Positions 58,076-64,000 of a stretch of 64,000 nt of DNA are shown here, piece after piece. This DNA comes from Sipunculus nudus (taxonomy: Eukaryota; Annelida; Sipuncula; Golfingiida; Sipunculidae). A program made the position numbers and the translations under genes. The stretch lies in contig CM049311.1 of NCBI GenBank assembly GCA_026874595.1, positions 61,010,453 through 61,074,452 on the forward strand, written 5' to 3'. Every line of letters starts with the position of its first letter. Within the stretch, counting starts at the first letter, position 1. The notes under the pieces were generated by a model, which was given only the letters and a program-made list of their open reading frames with translations, ran no database searches and was not told the origin of the DNA.

Positions 58076-58078
58076 TAC

Positions 58079-58230
58079 CTGTCAGTTGTATCAACCCCAT
58101 GGGGCATGCCCATGTCCTCTCCAAGAGGAACTCTCCCCTCCAAGTCAAAACACAAATCATCCCCGTATAATACAGCATAGATGCAAGTGCTTGTGGAATC
58201 TGGGGTATCAATGCACACAGCTGTCACTGA
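58079..58230 (-). CDS. Internal exon of an unidentified minus-strand gene
   Basis: On the minus strand the acceptor tttttaagccctccccag starts a 152-base open block in phase 0, closed by the donor GACAG/GTACTT with two bases of a split codon left. It reads SVTAVCIDTPDSTSTCIYAV, LYGDDLCFDLEGRVPLGEDM and GMPHGVDTTD. GC content, three Cys residues and balanced composition make this one of the best coding signals in the window. The pattern of short strands (TAVCID, CIYAVLYGDDLCFDLEG) would suit a beta-propeller or an extracellular beta domain, but I cannot assign a family. The frame continues past the donor to 57886, but that part reads like intron. Confidence 0.55.
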
Positions 58231-58709
58231 CTGGGGAGGGCTTAAAAATCCTTAACCTAAAAAGACCTAGCAGAAATACCTTATGAGAATAGTTCTTCAA
58301 TTCTTTGTTTGTGAACTCTTCCAAATTCTATATCAATTCCTTGAAACAGCACCCTGTTGGCTTATCAGAACATTTCTGTACACATGGCATTCTGTAACAA
58401 TCAACCATGGAGAAAAGTTCTTGAAAGAAGCTCTTATCAGGGGCCATCTGGCTCATCAAGGTTTGACTCATAAAAAGTCTATACACAACATTCAAATTCT
58501 ACAAAGTTTTTTGTTTTAGGTTAAACCACAGTTATTCCAGTAGACCTATCATTTTTTATTTTTCCTTCTTGATCCATGCCTGCATGAAAGAACATCGTTT
58601 TTAATGGACAAATGGGTGAACCTATGCCTGATGCCCATGGACAAAGTTATTAATACTCCAACAGTATGATCAGAAAAAAATCTCTGATAAATTATGAACT
58701 TAAAATTTC

Positions 58710-58904
58710 TTAAAACTGACTTTCATTATCGAAATTTATCAAGTCATTTAACTGCACATTAATGGCTCCACCATGGAAGGCATGCTTCACACCAGTATAA
58801 AATGAGACAACAAAACTAGCAATCAGTGCACCAGAATTCACAGCCATGGCTATCTCTCTTGCAGAGACAGGCCACAAAATACCCACATTGCCTTGCACAG
58901 GCAT
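58710..58904 (-). CDS. Weak exon candidate with one hydrophobic segment
   Basis: The minus-strand frame from ATG at 58904 reads MPVQGNVGILWPVSAREIAM, AVNSGALIASFVVSFYTGVK and HAFHGGAINVQLNDLINF before TAA. The middle could be a membrane helix. An acceptor-like ggcctgtctctgcaag lies inside the frame, so the exon may begin at about 58860. The 3' border is unclear. It is 480 bases upstream of exon 58079-58230 on the same strand, so it could be the preceding exon. No family recognised. Confidence 0.33.
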   Translation of the reverse strand: MPVQGNVGILWPVSAREIAMAVNSGALIASFVVSFYTGVKHAFHGGAINVQLNDLINFDNESQF

Positions 58905-59404
58905 GATTTACAGGACAAGAAACATAATATGGGAGAACACAAGGTAGGGGTGCACAGGAGATAGAGGGGCGGGTTAAAAGTGCAGACGGATGTTTGAGAA
59001 TGATGAAGATTGTTTGTCTTGGGCCCTTCTATGTACAAATAGACACATCATGTAATACACAGGCACACGGCGGCTTTCACCAGTCATCTTTGATGTAGAT
59101 ACCTAGGTGCTAAGTAAGTCAAATACGTACCTGTGGCCATCTGACCTCATGGCAGTACCCTGCTTCACAACTGTATCATCTACCTGAATTGTCTCATGCT
59201 TACATGTCAATCATTTCCATTTTTCTTTTGCTTTTCTGTCAATCATTATTTGTTTGTTAGATTCTTTCCTGTCTGTTATTTTTGTTTTTTTCTGGTTTTC
59301 TTGCAATTTCATGTCAATTTTTCTTTTGTTTCCTGTTGTACAATGCTTACCTATCAATCATAAACATTTCTTTAATCTCAAGCTTTCATTTAATAATTTC
59401 TTGT

Positions 59405-59720
59405 TTTAAGTTCAGCCGACTGAAAGTCATCTGAGCTGCAGCAACGGTCATTTGTCCACTGGCTGTTTGTCTGCTCACAGGGCACAACTGTAACTGTTTA
59501 ACACTGGAATTTTAAATTGATATCCAGAGAGTGATAGTGACGTTTTTCAGTTCAAAATCTGTCAAACTTATTCTCTTACAACTTTCAGTGATAGTTGTGA
59601 GACTTCACTACAATCTTTCAATTTTAAGTTAATTTCAAACAAATGCTCCAATGTCTCAACTATCAATGTATGGATTGCCTTGAAATTTGCAATGCATATT
59701 GAAAGTTTAAAAGGGTAGCT
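59405..59720 (-). repeat. Diverged reverse copy of the 675-930 repeat
   Basis: Reading the minus strand, the order ttgcaatgcat...gaccgttgctgcagctcagatgac...tcggctgaac parallels 780-925. On the plus strand cagccgactgaaagtcatctgagct and cggtcatttgtccactggctgtttgtctg are the recognisable parts. Moderately diverged. Confidence 0.5.
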
Positions 59721-61900
59721 GCAGACAGCTAGCTTTTTCACCCATGTTATGTACGGATTTGATCACTTTAACCAAATTCTGAGTGAAGAAGTCATATATT
59801 AAAACTGATATCAAGGCTAAATTAGTAGAAGTTTCTTGCATTTAAAACAGTAATCTGTGCTTTATACTAATTACAAAAGACATTAAGTTGAGATAATTTT
59901 ACTATTAAGTGACTTGAAAAGTGCAGGAAACTGTGAAATATCAAACCTAAATTTATCACAGATGTATAATAATCAACCTGATGATGTATGTTCATAGAAA
60001 ACATTAATTGTTTTGGCTCAGCTTTCTTTAAACAAATGAGACATGTAACGTCACACCAGTGATGACATACCATGGGGATCAAAGAAAGTAGGTCGGACAC
60101 CATTTGTCATGGGAGGAATCCTCAGAAGATAGCAATTTCCCTGACCCCTCATGTTTTAGTAAATACTTTACTGGGCAGTTGCTCACAAAACCCAGGTCAA
60201 ACAGTTGGCCCTGGTATTATAAACCCCACATCTCAGCGCTTGTCCACCACACATCGTACCGACATGGACAAACATGAACTTATTAGTTTATTCTGCCCTA
60301 CTTGACAGGAAAGGTGCCCATGTACAGTGAAGTCACATGTCATGTTTGACCAATGGATTATCCCCCTTTGATCTTGATCCCACTACTTGTTCTAAGTCTG
60401 ACCTATTGTACCATAAAGACTTGTGCTTGTACTGTGGTGCAAAAACTGAGCAACAACCTTACAACAAACCCGCTGGCTGGAAGACTGCAACAACAGGCTT
60501 TCACAGAAGAAATAACAGGTGTATTAAAACCACTTTCACCAAAGGATTATATTTTCACAAATTTCATTAGTATGGTTGTGAATTAAACTTAAAGTACACA
60601 TAATGGCATGAAGCTGGTACAACAGACATTTATTATGCCTTTATGCTTATAAACAATACATATAATTATAAGATGTCTGTACAAGGCATAGGCTGTACCC
60701 TGTATATTTATATATCTCCTAAGCAGACATCAAGACTATGTTATATATGTAATCAGAATGGCATTCAGTATAGGGCATTCCTCTGTCAAAGGCAAAATAA
60801 TCTGAAAGCATCCAGCCCTATAACAAGATCTGCATTCACACTTGACAAGGATCTCCCTGATCCATGCCAACCCCACCCCCTCCCAGTTTTGTGGAAACTG
60901 ATTGAGTAATAAAGGTGTATCCAGACAACCAATCAATAAACAGACATAAGGAAAAACATAATTATAGGCCCTCCCAGGTGCCCTTAGTCCATTTTATACC
61001 AATGTGGATGCTCTGTTCCTTATATATATGATATTATTCCATGTATTGCCCTAATCCTTGTATGTATAAAATCTTCCTCTCTCAGACAAAATAAAATACA
61101 AGTGCAAGCCTGTGGAAAAAGCCTCAGAAAAATCATTAAACTAAACATTACCCATTTAGAAAACATAGAAAAAGAATAGTGAAGAGAAAAGAATAGAGAG
61201 AGTTATACAGTTGGATCTGGTTAATGATCCATATGTGGATCTGGATCAAGGATGGCAGTCCTGTGATCCAGGGGTGTCATCAGACCAATGTAATTGTCAC
61301 ATCCTCATCATCCTTTTGCATCATACTGTCTTGTCAGATGCACAGGTAAACACACCTGGATGAAGACAGACAAAACATACCTGTGCTTAAGGATCAATGT
61401 ACAACATGTACCTGGTAAATGTATACCACTGCAATGTAACAGTCCCCCTGAAGGTCAATCTGGTCCATCAGCTATGAATACACCAATTATTTCAATAAAG
61501 GTTAACCAGTACCAGCCTCAAGCCAGGGGAGTTTAATGAGCATGAACAGAGAATACTCTAGAGAGATCAGAAAGCAGAAGGATGCTGCAAAAATTCACAC
61601 ATACAGTTTATATTAATTTCACAGTGATTAAGTCTCTGATCAGGTGGTGTCCTACTATGAAGCCTGATACCCCCAGAGGGTACAGATAAATTAATAATTA
61701 ACCCAGGTTGTTTAATTACTCCCCAAGTGTCTTTTATTTTGTACCACTCTATTTTGAGAATGCCTTTTATATATCCAGAATGTTTCATATGTTTTTATTC
61801 TTTTAAGGTATTTCCATTTATTTGTAGACTTCTCTAAACATTTTCTTTGTGTATATTTAAGTGTCTTGTATATTCACTGCTACGCAATTTTTAAACTTTT
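59720..61900. other. Non-coding stretch with one ambiguous exon-like block
   Basis: At 60337-60518 two plus-strand frames are open together. One reads KSDLLYHKDLCLYCGAKTEQ (a CxxC knuckle) and ends at AATAACAG/GTGTAT; the other has a hydrophobic start (MDYPPLILIPLLVLSL). Neither has a convincing acceptor. Remaining sequence is AT-rich with no supported gene. Confidence 0.35.
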
Positions 61901-61919
61901 ATATATATACTTTTTTTTT

Positions 61920-62110
61920 AATTCTGTGTGTACTTCTGGTAATTTCCTGCACTTTTTTTTGACATATTTGGTATACTTTGGTACTTGAGAATCTTTCTGG
62001 AAACTTTTCTGTACTTTGTGGTATTAGTTTATATTCTTCTGGTAACTTCTTTGTACTTTATGGTAATATACTGTGTCCTCCTTATGGTAACTTTTCTGTA
62101 CTTCCTGGCC
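61920..62110 (+). repeat. Degenerate T-rich tandem (tctggtaacttttctgtactt)
   Basis: Four or five loosely conserved units of about 40-60 bases contain tctggtaa(c/t)tt and tgtactt(t)(g/a)tggta. Probably a decayed minisatellite. Confidence 0.5.
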
Positions 62111-62282
62111 ACCATCTTTTGATACTTTTTTAGAACATTTTGGTTCTCTTCTCGCAACTTTCAGAATCACCCTCATCCTATCAGAAAGCTGTCTCATCTT
62201 AATCTTCCACTTTGATCACCTGCCCATCTCCAGTCATCTTGCATCCTTGCCTGGAAGCTGGGAGGATCAGAAGTAAGGGTCT

Positions 62283-62362
62283 ATCTTGGGGCGAGCAAGC
62301 ACCCTTGGGCAGCGGGGGTCGCAGGCCCCCTGAGAGGGCGTGCCCCCTTAAGGCCTCCCCGA
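62283..62362. repeat. GC-rich palindromic island in AT-rich DNA
   Basis: The segment cttggggcgagcaagcaccc, gggggtcgcaggccccc and gagggcgtgccccctt is far more GC-rich than its surroundings and holds a hairpin (GGGGGTC-GCAG-GCCCCC, with one mispaired base). It resembles GC-rich fragments of dispersed elements rather than coding sequence. Confidence 0.5.
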
Positions 62363-62369
62363 TAGGAAC

Positions 62370-63420
62370 ATAACCCCTGTAGGCTTAAAAACCAAAGCAT
62401 ATCAGAGCTACAGAAACAAACTTGCGAATGTTGTCACAAGTAATAGATGGTACTTTAATAGCCACCCTGATCAAAGCCTAGATATAGTCCAAATACACAG
62501 CACTGCAGTAGTTAGCCCTGTCATATGTGTGTTAAGCCAGGAACTGTGATCCCAAGCAAACAGTTACCTATCTATGACATAAATATCAAATGGTCAGATG
62601 GGTTTCTGAGACAAGCCAGGCCTGTTTGAGTGCTGTAACAAATTGAGCCTGCTGCAGCAGCCCAAAGCTGGACTTGATTTAAAGGCACCAGTGTCTCTGT
62701 AGATGAGACCAGAGCTGAGGATGAGGGGAGTACAAGTTAGTAATGCTCTATATAGAATATATCACAAATAAACTGCCTGGCTTCCTGTGATCTGATACCT
62801 CTTGTTATCTACAGTGAGTTTGTACCTGATACCTGCACTGTTTGATAACACTGACACTTTAATAACCTGTCAATTTCAATATATAAAACCCTGTTTCACT
62901 GATCTGTGTCACTGAGAGATCATTTATTTAATTAAAGGATACTTTTAATTACAAACCAGACAAAATGAACAAGGCTCGGACACATACAAACAATTGATTT
63001 AAATGTGTATTTAATATGAAATGATCAAGAGAGTTCATAATAATACTAGTAGTTGTATGGTTAAGCTGGGACCATGTGGCCTCTGCAACAGCACTGAGCA
63101 GCACCCACACTACTCAGGAGGAGGTTATGTATTCTCTGGTGTCTGTCTGCCTTGAACCAGGTATTAACAATGATTAATGGTGGATTTAAATAAAATACTG
63201 TGGCAAGTGGAGTCAATAGAAGAGCTTTAATTCATCAACTTTTCTCAAGATTTGGTCCAAGAGAGGTAGATGACACTTTCTCTGAACAAGTCTTAAAACA
63301 ACTGTAAGAAAATTGATGGTATAATATTACTAAGCCTTCTGGATTTCCAATTTTTTTATAATGACAAGGATTAAAACTGACATTACAACAGCTATGAAAG
63401 CAACAGAGGAATACCAAATT
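62370..63420. other. AT-rich non-coding DNA
   Basis: No gene or notable repeat found. Confidence 0.4.
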
Positions 63421-63779
63421 TCATACGGGAATGTTGAACCATTTTGCAAACATACAGCAATTCGAAACATTGAGTGACCATTTAAATACCAACTCAGAAG
63501 GTGGTTTGAAATGTTTTGAAACTAACCAGTTTGTATTTGCCCCTGTGAACACTCCAAACCTGTTTTGGCACATTTCCAAAAAAAGAACTGCTGTGTGTCT
63601 GCATGTTCCTCCACATATAATATGTACATGGTTTGGTGTTGCATTCAAAGAGGGCTGCCATGTGCCACCCACTGACCATTTAGAGCCTTACTCTTTTTTT
63701 AATGATAACTTTTTTTATGCCAGTTTTTTTTTTGTGTGAGACAGGTAATAACACTTGTGTAGTTAAAAATTTATTCATA

Positions 63780-63850
63780 CACCTAAGTTATAAAGGGGTT
63801 TGAACCTGTAACTTCTCTGACCAAGATGGCCACACCCCATCTCCCTGTCA
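63780..63850 (-). mobile_element. tRNA-derived SINE head with intact B box
   Basis: The minus strand reads tggccatcttggtcagagaa (box A-like), then after about 10 bases caggttcaaacccctttata, which has the B-box GGTTCAAACCC identical to the unit of the 37.9-38.3 kb array. Spacing between the boxes is within the tRNA range. No full cloverleaf, so a SINE rather than a tRNA gene. Confidence 0.5.
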
Positions 63851-64000
63851 GATGCCCTCAGCTGTACAAACAAAATATCCTGTCAATGTCCAGAACAATG
63901 AGAAAGGGAAGCTGACTGACATGGAATCTTATGACTCTTCTGGTTTCAGCCATTAGAAATCAACATGGGGGATACTGGAATGTCAGCATCATGTGCTGCA

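Overview
The window looks like nuclear DNA of an invertebrate animal, most likely a bivalve or other mollusc. It is AT-rich, has no long open reading frames, and its few coding signals are short exon-sized blocks bounded by GT/AG splice sites. It is dense in microsatellites, poly-C/poly-G runs, tRNA-derived SINE remnants and kilobase-scale tandem arrays. The arrays based on tgaccttgacctttgacct, and the GACGGACGG/AGCTGAGCTAAAAA repeat near 830-925, resemble repeats I associate with molluscan genomes; that assignment is from memory and was not searched.

Layout. 1-950: dispersed repeat copies. 1341-1507: candidate last exon (-). 4276-7470: a tandem array of about 288-bp units, each with nuclear-receptor DR1-like sites, ending in a (GCG)n tract and a terminal hairpin. 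7740-10620: a minisatellite of about 37 bp. 13784-14040: a well supported last exon (-) encoding an acidic C-terminus. 14440-15060: a 36-bp array. 20359-20580: candidate first exon (-) with a signal peptide, upstream TATA-like sequence and possible alpha-2-macroglobulin-like start. 27261-27470: candidate exon (-) with two hydrophobic segments. 31545-34986: two inverted copies of a Helentron/pearl-like element flanking an 820-bp island with two divergent first exons (32894 - and 33118 +). 37890-38345: an array of tRNA B-box-like motifs. 39515-40590: a 38-bp/76-bp array. 42.4-44.3 kb: candidate exons on both strands. 53374-53521 and 58079-58230: the two best internal exon candidates (-). The remainder is intron-like or intergenic AT-rich DNA.

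No complete gene can be assembled here. Exons are isolated in large introns, so which belong together is unknown. Only the split 33118(+)/32894(-) region gives a clear picture of gene starts. The most interesting structures are repeats carrying regulatory-like motifs: DR1 sites, AGGTGGCGCCACCT palindromes similar to a CTCF core, Pol III B-box cores, and 5' splice-site consensus. They may scatter binding sites through the locus; this is inference. No tRNA, rRNA, CRISPR, bacterial or viral gene was recognised.
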